Below are positions 1-8,838 of a stretch of 64,000 nt of DNA, one piece after another. Positions within the stretch are counted from its first letter, which is position 1, and each line of letters opens with the position of its first letter. The notes below the pieces were generated by a model, which saw nothing but the letters and a program-made list of their open reading frames with translations, was not told the origin of the DNA and did no database searches. Made by a program: the position numbers and the translations under genes. Source of the stretch: DATARN01 sp036264135 (lineage in GTDB: Bacteria > Actinomycetota > Acidimicrobiia > Acidimicrobiales > Palsa-688); assembly GCA_036264135.1 (NCBI GenBank), contig DATARN010000020.1, forward strand, positions 10,645 to 74,644, written 5' to 3'.

Positions 1-288
1 GTCCTGCTGCAACACCCGTCGATCGCCGAGGTGGCGGTGGCCGCCGTCCCCGACACCGTGGGAGCCACCCGGCTGCGCTGCTTCGCCGTGCCCGATCCGC
101 GCTCGACCTGGTCGGAAGCAACCGAGCGCCAGATCCTCGACCTGGCCCGGGCCCACCTGGCCGCCTTCAAGGTGCCCCGATCCGTGACACCGGTCACCTC
201 CCTGCCTCGCACGCCGACGGGCAAGCTGCGCCGCCACATCCTCCGGCAGGGGTGGCCGCCGGCGGAGGGCTCGGACCTCGTCTTGTGA
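1..288 (+). CDS. C-terminal end of an AMP-forming acyl ligase / adenylation domain (5' end outside window)
   Basis: The frame is open from base 1 and ends at TGA 286-288, so only about 95 C-terminal residues are present. They carry the small C-terminal subdomain of ANL-family enzymes, ending in PRTPTGKLRR, the A10-type motif whose lysine helps catalyse adenylation. The family activates carboxylic acids with ATP, then loads CoA or a carrier protein. The stop overlaps the GTG of the next gene (GTGA), so the two are translationally coupled. The substrate cannot be judged from this fragment. Nearby adenylation and condensation genes suggest it belongs to the same small biosynthetic group. Confidence 0.8.
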   Translation, partial: VLLQHPSIAEVAVAAVPDTVGATRLRCFAVPDPRSTWSEATERQILDLARAHLAAFKVPRSVTPVTSLPRTPTGKLRRHILRQGWPPAEGSDLVL

Positions 289-1511
289 ACACCGGCGCCG
301 CGGGGTTGACCGGTGCCGTGCTGGTGGTAGGCGGCGGTCCCGTCGGCCTGAGCGCGGCGCTGGCGCTGCGCGCCGCCGAGCTGCCGGTCCTCGTGCTCGA
401 AGCCGGCCCGGTGGACCGCGCCCGCCCGGGAAGCCGCGCCATCTTCATCCACCGGGAGTCGTTGAGTCACCTCGAGATCGCCAGTCCAGGACTGGGACGG
501 GAGATCGCGGCCCACGGCCTGGTGTGGTCGACCAAGCGAACCTTTTGGGGCGAGCGCCAGGTCTACGAGCGCACCTATCCCCCGCCCGACGGGCGAGGCC
601 TGCCCCACTCCACCAACCTTCCCCAGGTCACGACCGAACGCCTCCTCCTCGATGCCTGCAAGGCGGCGGGCGTGGAATTCGCCTGGGACGCCGAGGTCAC
701 CGCGGTGGAGTCGCGATCCGACGGGGTCCGGCTGGAGGATGCGGGCGGCAGGAAATGGCAGGCCGACTTCGTGGTGGCGGCCGACGGGGCTCGCTCGGCG
801 GTGCGCCGCCAGCTCGCCATTCCGATGGAAGGGAGCCGGTCGGAGAACGCCTTCGTCATCGTCGACGTGGCCGAGGAGGACGGGGCCGCCCGCCGGCCGG
901 AACGGGTCTTCTACTACCACCACCCGGCGGTCGGCGGGCGCAACGTGCTGCTCGTACCGTTCGCCGGTGGCTGGCGGGCCGACCTCCAGTGCCGCGGCGA
1001 CGACCGGCCCGAGGACTTCAGCGACCCCGACGGCGTCCGCCAGTGGATCGGCCGGGTCCTCGACCCCTCCTACGCCGACCGCGTGTCGTGGGTGTCGACG
1101 TACCGTTTCCTGCAGATGGTGGCGGCCAACTTCACCGATAGCCACCGGCGGGTGCTGCTGGTGGGCGAGGCGGCCCACCTGTTTGCCCCCTTCGGGGCCC
1201 GGGGGCTCAACTCGGGCGTCGCCGACGCCGTCTCCGCGGCGGCAGCCATCCGAGCGGCGGCGGAACGACCATCGGTCCGGTCTGAGGCGGTGGACGCCTT
1301 TGCCGCCGAACGCCGGCGAGCGGCGCTCTACAACCGGTCCGCGGCCGGGGCGGCGCTGGCCCACATGCAGGCATCCGACCTGCGGACACGGGCCGCGAGG
1401 GCAGGGGCAGCGCTCCTGGCTCGGGCGGGGCAGCGCGCCGGAGCGTGGCTGGACTCGGCGCCGTACGGGCCGCGGGCCGATCGGCGTCGAGGCTCCGACG
1501 GCACGTATTAG
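285..1511 (+). CDS. FAD-dependent monooxygenase (UbiH / p-hydroxybenzoate hydroxylase type)
   Basis: A 408-residue flavoprotein. The Rossmann motif GGGPVGLS starts near residue 16 and an acidic end of strand 2 (VLEAG) near residue 38. The family DG motif (VAADGARSAVR) lies near residue 166. A GD-like motif (VGEAAHLFAPFGARGLN) lies near residue 290, where Glu replaces the usual Asp. Members hydroxylate aromatic or polyketide-like substrates using NAD(P)H and oxygen. GTG 285 is preferred because it overlaps the upstream TGA and sits just before the Rossmann strand; the frame is open further upstream. Lying between acyl ligase and NRPS-like genes, it is probably a tailoring oxidase, but the substrate is unknown. 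Confidence 0.85.
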   Translation: MNTGAAGLTGAVLVVGGGPVGLSAALALRAAELPVLVLEAGPVDRARPGSRAIFIHRESLSHLEIASPGLGREIAAHGLVWSTKRTFWGERQVYERTYPPPDGRGLPHSTNLPQVTTERLLLDACKAAGVEFAWDAEVTAVESRSDGVRLEDAGGRKWQADFVVAADGARSAVRRQLAIPMEGSRSENAFVIVDVAEEDGAARRPERVFYYHHPAVGGRNVLLVPFAGGWRADLQCRGDDRPEDFSDPDGVRQWIGRVLDPSYADRVSWVSTYRFLQMVAANFTDSHRRVLLVGEAAHLFAPFGARGLNSGVADAVSAAAAIRAAAERPSVRSEAVDAFAAERRRAALYNRSAAGAALAHMQASDLRTRAARAGAALLARAGQRAGAWLDSAPYGPRADRRRGSDGTY

Positions 1512-1549
1512 CGCCCGAGCCACCAGGCTCTGGATTTTTCCTTCGCCGG

Positions 1550-1555
1550 TAGACT
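1550..1555 (+). promoter_or_regulatory. Candidate -10 box (TAGACT) for a leaderless transcript
   Basis: TAGACT ends 8 bases before ATG 1564, so transcription would begin at or next to the start codon. No convincing -35 is seen at the usual distance. The same arrangement recurs at several other genes in the window, which is the main reason for reporting it. Confidence 0.4.
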
Positions 1556-1563
1556 GCCCGTGG

Positions 1564-3318
1564 ATGACCGACTCCGTCTCCATCATCCCCGATCTGCTGC
1601 GCCAGCGACGGGCCGAGGCGCCCGATGTGACCGCCCTGGTCGTGGACGGAGGGCCGACGCTCACGTACCGGGAGTGGGACGACCGTGCCAACGCCGTCGC
1701 CCATGGCCTGGTGGCCGCCGGCGTCCGCCCCGGCGACCCTGTCGCCCTGGTGTTCGACAACGCCCACTGGACCGACTACGCCGTCGCCTACGCCGGCGTC
1801 TTGAAGGCGGGCGGCGCGGCCGTCCCGCTCGGTCCTCGCTTCGCCGGCCCGGAGTTGCTCCAGGTGGTCCGCCACAGCGGCGCCACCGCAGTCATCAGCG
1901 GCCGCCCGCTCGGCATCGACCCGACCGTTGCCAGCATGTCGCTGGCGGCAGTCGAGTCCGGTGGCGACGTCACCCCTATCCAAGCCGGCCGTGAGCCTGA
2001 CGACGTGGCGGAGATCCTGTACACGTCGGGCACGACCGGCGTGCCGAAGGGCGTCGCCTGCAGCCACCGCGGCCTCCTTTTCCACGATCCTCCTCCGGAA
2101 CCCGAGCCTTCGGGTGACGGCCGGGCCAGTTTCGTCCATGCCTTCCCCATCGGGACCAACGCCGGCCAGGAGGTGCTCCGTGTGCCCCTGCGGCGCAGCG
2201 ATCGCACCGCCATCGCCCTCCCCGCCTTCGACCCCAACCGCTATTGCGCCCTGATCGCCGAGCACGGGGTGCGGCGACTGCAACTCGTGCCCGCCATGGC
2301 GCAGCTCATCGTGGCCTCGGCCGCCACCGACGGGCACGACGTGTCCTCGGTGGAGCGGGTGATCCTGTCCTCCGCCCCGTCGTCCCCCGCCCTGCTCGCC
2401 GCGCTGGCCAAGGCCTTCCCCTCGGCGGCGCTGTGGAACACCTACGCCCTCACCGAAGCCGGGACCGCTCGCACCCTCCTGGTCGATGCCACCAGCCGGC
2501 CCGAATCGGTCGGCCGGCCGGTGGGAGGAACGGAACTGCTGATCGTCGACGACCAGGCGGCGCCGGTGGCGACGGGCACACCCGGGGAGATCTGGATTCG
2601 CCGGCCGGGCGCGCCAACCCGCTTCTACTACCGGGATCCCGAGGCCACCGCCGCCACCTTTGGACCCGACGGCTGGGTGCACACCGGCGACGTCGGCTAT
2701 GTCGACGACGAGGGCTACCTCTACCTGGTTGACCGCAAGAAGGACCTCATTATCGTGGGCGGGCTCAACGTCTCCTCCGTCGAGGTGGAGAACGTCCTGT
2801 TGGAGCATCCGGCGGTGGGCGAGGCCGCCGTCTTCGCCGTGCCCCACCCGGTCCTCGGCCAGGACGTGGCGGCCGCCGTCGTCGCCCTGTCGCCGGTGAG
2901 CCCCGGCGGGCTCCAGGGCTTCGTCCGCAGCCGGCTCGGCGAGCACAAGGTGCCGCATCGCCTGTTCCTCGTCGACGAACTGCCCCGCACCGCCACCGGC
3001 AAGGTGAGCAAGTATCAGCTCCGCGAGCAGTACCGGGCCGCCCCGGCCGCAGCACCAGTCGTCACCCCCCGGGACGAACTGGAAGCGACGGTCGTGGCGA
3101 TCTGGGAGAGCGTGCTCGACCATCGCCCGATAAGTGTCGACGCCGACTTTTTCGACCTCGGCGGCCACTCACTGGCCGCCACCCAGATCATGGCCCGCCT
3201 CGAAGCGGCCACGGGGACGGCGCTGGCGCTGGCCACCATCTTCGAGTCCCCGACGCCGGCCGGCCTGGCCACCGCCGTCAGGCAGAGACAGACCGCCGGC
3301 GAGGACCCCCTCCCCTGA
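1564..3318 (+). CDS. NRPS-like adenylation-carrier didomain protein (A-PCP)
   Basis: A 584-residue protein. The adenylation domain (about 1-490) shows A3 (YTSGTTGVPKG, near 152), A5 (NTYALTEAG, near 292), A7/A8 (HTGDVGYVDDEGYLY and RKKDLIIVGG, about 372-400) and A10 (RTATGKVSKY, lysine near 480). A carrier domain follows (about 505-580) with an intact phosphopantetheine site, FFDLGGHSL, serine near 536. It should activate an acid and hold it as a thioester. The specificity pocket was not decoded. ATG 1564 fits the domain start; the frame runs open much further upstream, but that part is antisense-like noise within the monooxygenase gene. The next gene continues in the -1 frame immediately after this stop. 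Confidence 0.9.
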   Translation: MTDSVSIIPDLLRQRRAEAPDVTALVVDGGPTLTYREWDDRANAVAHGLVAAGVRPGDPVALVFDNAHWTDYAVAYAGVLKAGGAAVPLGPRFAGPELLQVVRHSGATAVISGRPLGIDPTVASMSLAAVESGGDVTPIQAGREPDDVAEILYTSGTTGVPKGVACSHRGLLFHDPPPEPEPSGDGRASFVHAFPIGTNAGQEVLRVPLRRSDRTAIALPAFDPNRYCALIAEHGVRRLQLVPAMAQLIVASAATDGHDVSSVERVILSSAPSSPALLAALAKAFPSAALWNTYALTEAGTARTLLVDATSRPESVGRPVGGTELLIVDDQAAPVATGTPGEIWIRRPGAPTRFYYRDPEATAATFGPDGWVHTGDVGYVDDEGYLYLVDRKKDLIIVGGLNVSSVEVENVLLEHPAVGEAAVFAVPHPVLGQDVAAAVVALSPVSPGGLQGFVRSRLGEHKVPHRLFLVDELPRTATGKVSKYQLREQYRAAPAAAPVVTPRDELEATVVAIWESVLDHRPISVDADFFDLGGHSLAATQIMARLEAATGTALALATIFESPTPAGLATAVRQRQTAGEDPLP

Positions 3319-3368
3319 CCGCCACCGTTGGCGTCGAGGCCGACACGATCGGCCGGACGGTCGCCGCC

Positions 3369-5489
3369 ATGTGGCGGCGGGTCCTGGCCCGGGAATCGAT
3401 CGGCGGGGACGACAGTTTTTTTCGGCTCGGCGGCGACGCGGTGGCCGCCTCGGAGTTGCTGGCCCTCATCCGAGACGCGTTCGACGTCGACATCGGTGGC
3501 GCCGAGTTGCGGGCCGCGCCCACCGTCGGCGGGCTGGTCGCCGCCATCGAGCGCCGTCTGGGCGAGGGGACCGGTCCGCCGGCCGCCGACACCGCACCGA
3601 TCGGCTTCTCCCAGGAGGGGATGCTCTGGTACGAACAGTTCGCGCCGGGAAGCTTCAACATGGCGCCGTTCGTCCGCCGCTACCAGGGCCCCTTGGACGT
3701 CGGGGCTCTCCAGCGATCCCTGGCGGGCATCATCGGACGCCACGGCGCGCTGCGCTCGACGTTCCAGATCGCGGCGGGACGACCGGTGCAACGAATCCAT
3801 CCACCGGACGCCTTCTCCCTTCCCGTTGTCGATCTGGCCGGGATGGAACCCGCCGAGCGTCACGCCGAGATCTCACGGCGCATCGACGAGGCCGCCCGGC
3901 GGCCCTTTGACCTCACCCGGGGCCCCCTTTTCCTGCCTTCATTGATCCGGCTTGGCCCGGACGACCACGTCCTGATCATCCGGCTGCATCACCTGGTCTT
4001 CGACGATTGGGCAGTCGACGTGTTTCGCCGCGAGCTGTCGGCCTCCTACCGGGCCCATGTCACCGGGAGCGAACCTGAGCTCCCCCCGTTGCCGATCGAC
4101 TTCCCCGAGTTCTGCCGGCGCCAGCGGCGACGGCTGGCCGGCGTCGAAGGCGCGGAGCAGCTGGCATTCTGGCGCCGGGAGCTGGCCGGGGCGCCGTGGA
4201 CGACCCAGCTGCCGATTGAGGATCCGGGCCGACCGCGGGGCAGCCGGCACCGGGCGGTCGGGCCGCGGTACTACCCGCTGCCTGATCCTCTGGTCGACGG
4301 TCTTCGCCTCCTGGCCCGGCGCGTGCCCACCACCTTGTTCATGGCGCTGTTGACGGTCTTCGGGGTGGTCACACGCAACCTCACCGGCCAGGACGACCTG
4401 CTGTTGGCCTCGGTGGTGGCCAACCGCAACCGCGCCGAGCTGGAGCCCATGATCGGCTGTTTCACCAAGAAGATCGTGCTGCGCCTCAACCTGGCCGGCG
4501 ACCCCAACTTCCTGGAGCTGGCGCCGAGAGTCCGAGACGCCCTGCTGCGCAGCCTGGCGCACCAGGATCTGCCGTTCGAGACGGTCGTACAACAGGTTCT
4601 CGGTCCGTCGGCGTCGGCCCACGGCCTGGTGCCGGAACTGTCGACGATGTTCCAGGCCGAGACGCCCCGACGCCAACAGGTCACGCTCCCCGGCCTCACC
4701 GTTGGCGGCTACGACAGCGGGTCCCCAAATGAGCAGGCACACTTCTCGTCCGGGGATCCCGACGGCGCTTCGTCGGTGTGGGGAGGGGGACTGTACCGCT
4801 CGACCTTCCTCATCCTTTCCGTCCTCGAGGGCCCGGACGGGGTTTCGCTGGTCGCCCGGGGCGCCTTCCACCCGCCGGCCGTGGACGCCCTGGTGGCGCA
4901 GTTCGTGGAAACCCTGGGCCGGGTCGTCGCCGACCCGAACCGCCGCCTTGGGGCGCTGACAGCGCCGGCGGCTTCCCCTCTGGGGGTCGCCGATCTCGGC
5001 GGCTTCGAGATCGAGCCGGCCCGGATCGAGGCCGCCCTGGCGGCTCACCCGGGGGTGTCCGAGTCCCGCGTCGAGGTCCGTCGGGACCAGGCGGTGGGCG
5101 ATCGGCTGGTGGCGTCCATCGTGCCCGCCGGCGGGGCGCGCGACGTGCCCACCATCGCCCAGCTACGGCGGCGGATCTGGGAGGCGCTGCCGGGCTACGC
5201 CTGGCCGGTCGAGGTCGTCGTCGATGGGCGACCGGACGGCGGCGGACTCCTCCCCGAAGCGGTGCCGGATGCCCGTACGGGACCGTCGGAGCGCGATCTG
5301 GCCCGTCGCTGGGAGCAGATCCTCGCAGCGGGCCCGGTCCACGACGACGCCAACTACTGGCAGCGCTTTTCGTTCCTCGACGCCCTGCGGAGCCTCGGTT
5401 CCGACGGTCTGGCCGCCGCCACCAGCCAGGTGATGCGCAACCGGACCTTGCGGACATTGGCGGCCGACCTCGCCACCGACGAAGCATGA
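3369..5489 (+). CDS. NRPS-like protein: serine-less carrier, condensation domain, degenerate A/carrier tail
   Basis: 706 residues from ATG 3369. Residues 1-55 resemble a carrier domain, but the attachment motif reads FFRLGGDA: the phosphopantetheine serine is alanine (residue 24). A condensation domain follows (about 75-480), with HHLVFDDW at the active-site position, keeping both histidines and the aspartate but with Asp for the usual Gly. Near 545 begins a remnant like the end of an adenylation domain (IEPARIEAALAAHPGV), then a second carrier-like stretch (about 655-706) with no LGGxS. The frame is open back to the upstream stop without ATG, GTG or TTG, and those 18 codons would complete the first carrier helix. 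The start is therefore uncertain; a fusion by -1 frameshift is possible. Confidence 0.75.
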   Translation: MWRRVLARESIGGDDSFFRLGGDAVAASELLALIRDAFDVDIGGAELRAAPTVGGLVAAIERRLGEGTGPPAADTAPIGFSQEGMLWYEQFAPGSFNMAPFVRRYQGPLDVGALQRSLAGIIGRHGALRSTFQIAAGRPVQRIHPPDAFSLPVVDLAGMEPAERHAEISRRIDEAARRPFDLTRGPLFLPSLIRLGPDDHVLIIRLHHLVFDDWAVDVFRRELSASYRAHVTGSEPELPPLPIDFPEFCRRQRRRLAGVEGAEQLAFWRRELAGAPWTTQLPIEDPGRPRGSRHRAVGPRYYPLPDPLVDGLRLLARRVPTTLFMALLTVFGVVTRNLTGQDDLLLASVVANRNRAELEPMIGCFTKKIVLRLNLAGDPNFLELAPRVRDALLRSLAHQDLPFETVVQQVLGPSASAHGLVPELSTMFQAETPRRQQVTLPGLTVGGYDSGSPNEQAHFSSGDPDGASSVWGGGLYRSTFLILSVLEGPDGVSLVARGAFHPPAVDALVAQFVETLGRVVADPNRRLGALTAPAASPLGVADLGGFEIEPARIEAALAAHPGVSESRVEVRRDQAVGDRLVASIVPAGGARDVPTIAQLRRRIWEALPGYAWPVEVVVDGRPDGGGLLPEAVPDARTGPSERDLARRWEQILAAGPVHDDANYWQRFSFLDALRSLGSDGLAAATSQVMRNRTLRTLAADLATDEA

Positions 5490-5496
5490 TGACCCC

Positions 5497-5808
5497 ATGC
5501 AACTGACGCTGCAGTATTTCGATGGCTGCCAGGGATGGACCGTCGCCCGGGACCGCCTGGTCGTGGCGTTGGACCGGGTCGGATTGGGGGCCGAGGCCAT
5601 CGCCTACGAAAAGGTCGAGTCACTGGCCGATGCCCGGCGCCTGGCCTTCACCGGTTCGCCGACGATCCTGGTCAACGGGACGGATCCCTTCGCCCCGCCG
5701 GATGCGGTGGCGGCGCTGGCGTGCCGGGTCTACCAGAACGCCGCCGGACCGGATCAGGCGCCCTCGGTCGAGCAACTGGTCGACGCCCTCACCCGGGGCC
5801 GGGGTTGA
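5497..5808 (+). CDS. Small thioredoxin-like protein
   Basis: 103 residues starting 7 bases after the NRPS-like gene. It begins with a beta strand and a single cysteine (YFDGCQGW), where thioredoxin-fold relatives have CPxW. A cis-proline-type loop follows (FTGSPTILVNGTDPFAP), then a conserved-looking ACRVY segment and an APSVEQL tail. This matches a family of short thioredoxin-fold proteins common in actinobacteria and often labelled thioredoxin-family or alkylmercury-lyase-like. With only one cysteine in the first motif it is not a classical dithiol oxidoreductase. Role unknown; it may be co-transcribed with the NRPS-like genes. Confidence 0.6.
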   Translation: MQLTLQYFDGCQGWTVARDRLVVALDRVGLGAEAIAYEKVESLADARRLAFTGSPTILVNGTDPFAPPDAVAALACRVYQNAAGPDQAPSVEQLVDALTRGRG

Positions 5809-5827
5809 TCACCACCTCAGGCGGGGG

Positions 5828-6226
5828 CTAACCCTCGCAGTCGCCACCCCAATCGCGCTCCTCGACGTCCCAGTCGACGCTGTCAGGGCCGCCCATCTGG
5901 ACCACCAGATGCGACATGGGCGCGAAGGGCGTGGCGCCGTGCCAATGCCACTCCCCCGGTGACGCCACCACCACGTCCCCCGCCTCGACCAGTCGCCGAC
6001 CGGACTCGACTCCCACCACGCCGTGGCCGGAGGTGATGGTGAGCACCTGACCGGCGAGGTGGCGATGGGGCCGGGTGCGGCCGCCCGCCTCGAAGTGCAC
6101 GGAAAAGACGGCAGGGGCGTCGGGGACCGGTGGCGCCACGTGCTGCATGCGTACTACGCCCTGGAAGTGCTCGGCCAGATCGGCGGGCGGCTCGCCCTGG
6201 GATTCGTCGATGCGCTGGATCTCCAC
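5828..6226 (-). CDS. Cupin-domain protein at the end of the copper operon
   Basis: 132 residues with a single conserved cupin barrel. Metal-binding pattern motifs are visible: RPHRHLAGQVLTI near residues 52-64, and a second motif around the PGEWHWHG stretch near 90. The GTG start lies 9 bases downstream of the chaperone stop (6236), so it is very likely the last gene of the csoR-copA-chaperone operon. Cupins of this kind bind a metal or small ligand; in this setting a metal-related role is an inference. The extra WHWH histidines are worth noting. Confidence 0.75.
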   Translation of the reverse strand: MEIQRIDESQGEPPADLAEHFQGVVRMQHVAPPVPDAPAVFSVHFEAGGRTRPHRHLAGQVLTITSGHGVVGVESGRRLVEAGDVVVASPGEWHWHGATPFAPMSHLVVQMGGPDSVDWDVEERDWGGDCEG

Positions 6227-6235
6227 CGTGGTGCC

Positions 6236-6445
6236 TCAGACCGCCGCGCCGCTGACTTCGTAGCCAGCCTCGTCGATGGCAGCTCGGATGGCCGCGTCCG
6301 GGGCGTCGCCCTCGACCCGGACCACCTTGGTGGCGACCGTAACCTCGACCGCGTCCACGCCGGGCACCTTGGACACCTCTTCTTCTATGGCGTGCTTGCA
6401 GTGGTCACAGCTGATATCGGGAACGGCATAGGAACGAGCCGGCAT
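6236..6445 (-). CDS. copZ: CopZ-like heavy-metal-associated chaperone
   Basis: 69 residues forming one HMA domain, with the metal site SCDHC near residues 12-16 in place of the usual MTCxxC, and a typical ending (AIDEAGYEV). The family carries Cu(I) in the cytoplasm and hands it to the CopA ATPase. ATG 6445 is chosen because GAGGAG lies just upstream of it; a longer frame back to 6502 lacks such support. It sits between copA and a cupin gene on the same strand. Confidence 0.85.
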   Translation of the reverse strand: MPARSYAVPDISCDHCKHAIEEEVSKVPGVDAVEVTVATKVVRVEGDAPDAAIRAAIDEAGYEVSGAAV

Positions 6446-6502
6446 CGGGACTCCTCTTCGGGTGTGATTCTTGACGGTTGGGCGAGTTCGGGCGCAGCCC
6501 AT

Positions 6503-8812
6503 TCATGAGGCGACGGGAAGGGGGGCGGCGGCGGCGGCGGCGGGCGCGGTGAGCGCCGCCTGCTGTCTGGGCTGGAACCGGCGCAGCCGCAGGCTGTTGG
6601 AGACGACGAACACCGAGCTCGAGGCCATGGCGGCGCCGGCGATCATCGGGTTGAGCCAGCCGGCGGCGGCGATGGGCAGGGCGACGACGTTGTAGGCGAA
6701 CGCCCAGAACAGGTTGCTCTGGATGATCCGCAGGGTCCGCCGGGAGAGCCGGATGGCGTCGGCGGCCAGGCGGAGATCGGGGGACATCACCGTGAGGTCG
6801 CTGGCCTCGAAGGCGGCGTCGGTTCCGGTACCCATGGCCAGGCCGAGGTCGGCCTGGGCCAGGGCCGGGGCGTCGTTGACCCCGTCGCCCACCATGGCGA
6901 CGACCCGGCCTTCCGCCTGCAGGCCCTTGACGACGTCGGCTTTGCCTTCGGGGAGCACGTCGGCGACGACCTCGGTGATCCCCACCTGGGCGGCCACCGC
7001 TCGGGCGGTGGTCTCGTTATCCCCGGTCAAGAGAATGGGCCGCAGCCCGAGCGCCCGGAACTCGGCCACCGCCTCCGCGCTGGTCGCCTTGACGGTGTCG
7101 GCGACGACGAAGACGGCGGTCGCCTGGCCGTCCCACCCGGCGCAGATGGCGATGCGGCCGTCCGACCGGGCGGCGGTGACCGCATCAAGGAGCTCTGCCG
7201 GTATGGCCATGCCCCGCTCGGACAACATCGAGGGTCGCCCGGCCAGGACGAAGTGGCCGGCGACGAGACCCTCGGCGCCGACGCCGCGGTGGGAGACGAA
7301 CGAGTCGACCGGCGGGAGCGAGCCAGCGGCGCGGGCGGCGGCGGCGATGGCCCGGCCGATCGGATGCTCGCTGGCATCCTCCACCGCGCCCACCAACCGC
7401 ACCGCCTCGGCGGCGTCGATGCCTGGGATGGTGGCCACCGACACCAGGGTCATCCTGCCGGTCGTCAGGGTCCCCGTCTTGTCCAGCACGATGGTGTCGA
7501 CCCGCCGGGTGGACTCGAGCACCTCGGGACCCTTGATCAGAAGGCCGAGCTGGGCGCCACGTCCCGATCCGACCAAAATGGCCGTCGGGGTAGCCAGGCC
7601 GAGAGCACAGGGACAGGCGACGATCAGGACGGCCACGGCGGCGGTAAACGCCCGGCCGGCGCTGGCGCCGACCGCCAGCCAGGTAAGGAGCGAACCCACG
7701 GCGATGAGGATGACCGCGGGCACAAAGACGAGCGAGACCCGATCGGCCAGGCGCTGAACGGGGGCCTTCCCCGTCTGCGCGGCCACGACTAGCCGCCCGA
7801 TCCGAGCGAGGGCGGTATCCGCCCCGACCCGGGTGGCGACGACGACGAGGCGGCCCCCGACGTTGACCGTCGAACCGGTGACCGGGTCCCCCGGTCCCAC
7901 CTCGACGGGCAGACTCTCGCCGGTGAGGAGGGAGGCGTCGATCGCCGAGCGGCCCTCGACCACGGTCCCGTCGGTCGCCACCTTCTCCCCCGGCCGCACG
8001 ACGAATCGCATGCCGACCCGCAGCTCGTTGATAGGGATCCGGCGCTCGCCGTCGTCGTCGATGACCGCCACATCCTTGGCCCCCAGGGCGAGGAGGGCGG
8101 CGAGGGCGGCGCCCGCCCGCCGTTTGGCCCGGGCTTCGAAGTACCGGCCGAGCAGTATGAGGGTGATGACGGTCGCCGCCACCTCGAAGTAGACGGCGCC
8201 CCGATGCGCCATACCGCTCATCCCCGCCATCCCCCGCATGTCCATGTTCATGCTCATGGTGCCGCCCGGCTCGCCGGCGTGGAGGAAGAGCAGGGCCACG
8301 ACCGACCAGCCGAAGGCCGCCAGGGAGCCGAGGGATATGAGCGTGTCCATGGTGGCCGTGCGGTGGCGGAGATTGATCCACGCCGCCCGGTGGAACCCCC
8401 ACCCACCCCAGAACACGACCGGGGCTGCCAGGACACCTGCCACCCACGCCCAGCGGTCGAACTGGAGGGCCGGGATCATGGCCAGGGCGACGACCGGCAC
8501 GCTGAGGACGGCCGAGACGACGAGGCGGCGCCGCAGCACGGCCACCCGGCCGTCGTCGCCCGCCGCCAGATCGTCGACTCCCTGCGCCGCCGGCAGGGTG
8601 GCGCCGTAGCCGGCGGCGACCACCGACGCGACGAGGTCCTCGACGGTGGCCTGGGTGGGATCGAAGTCGACAGTCGCCGTCTCGGTGGCGTAGTTGACCG
8701 TGGCCGACACGCCCTCCAGGCGGTTGAGGCGGCGCTGGATGCGGGCGGCGCAGCTCGCGCACGTCATCCCCGTCACCGGTAGATCCACATGCCCCTTGGC
8801 GGCGACATTCAT
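6503..8812 (-). CDS. copA: Copper-translocating P1B-type ATPase
   Basis: 769 residues. The order is: N-terminal HMA domain (GMTCASC near 15-21), a Met/His-rich loop between early membrane helices (MSMNMDMRGMAGMSGM, about residues 180-200), the actuator domain with TGES, the transport-site CPC in transmembrane helix 6 (near 400), the phosphorylation motif DKTGTLT (Asp near 441) and the hinge GDGVNDAPAL. These are the hallmarks of Cu(I) export across the cytoplasmic membrane at the cost of ATP. It lies between csoR and the chaperone gene and has a CsoR-like operator overlapping its -10 region. Confidence 0.96.
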   Translation of the reverse strand: MNVAAKGHVDLPVTGMTCASCAARIQRRLNRLEGVSATVNYATETATVDFDPTQATVEDLVASVVAAGYGATLPAAQGVDDLAAGDDGRVAVLRRRLVVSAVLSVPVVALAMIPALQFDRWAWVAGVLAAPVVFWGGWGFHRAAWINLRHRTATMDTLISLGSLAAFGWSVVALLFLHAGEPGGTMSMNMDMRGMAGMSGMAHRGAVYFEVAATVITLILLGRYFEARAKRRAGAALAALLALGAKDVAVIDDDGERRIPINELRVGMRFVVRPGEKVATDGTVVEGRSAIDASLLTGESLPVEVGPGDPVTGSTVNVGGRLVVVATRVGADTALARIGRLVVAAQTGKAPVQRLADRVSLVFVPAVILIAVGSLLTWLAVGASAGRAFTAAVAVLIVACPCALGLATPTAILVGSGRGAQLGLLIKGPEVLESTRRVDTIVLDKTGTLTTGRMTLVSVATIPGIDAAEAVRLVGAVEDASEHPIGRAIAAAARAAGSLPPVDSFVSHRGVGAEGLVAGHFVLAGRPSMLSERGMAIPAELLDAVTAARSDGRIAICAGWDGQATAVFVVADTVKATSAEAVAEFRALGLRPILLTGDNETTARAVAAQVGITEVVADVLPEGKADVVKGLQAEGRVVAMVGDGVNDAPALAQADLGLAMGTGTDAAFEASDLTVMSPDLRLAADAIRLSRRTLRIIQSNLFWAFAYNVVALPIAAAGWLNPMIAGAAMASSSVFVVSNSLRLRRFQPRQQAALTAPAAAAAAPLPVAS

Positions 8813-8838
8813 CGTTGACCCGTCCTCACGCTGCTGGG

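Noticed and set aside
1207..3168. Long minus-strand open frame (653 codons) over the monooxygenase and A-PCP genes
   Set aside because: It is complementary to clear protein-coding genes and has a composition typical of antisense frames in GC-rich DNA; no motifs.
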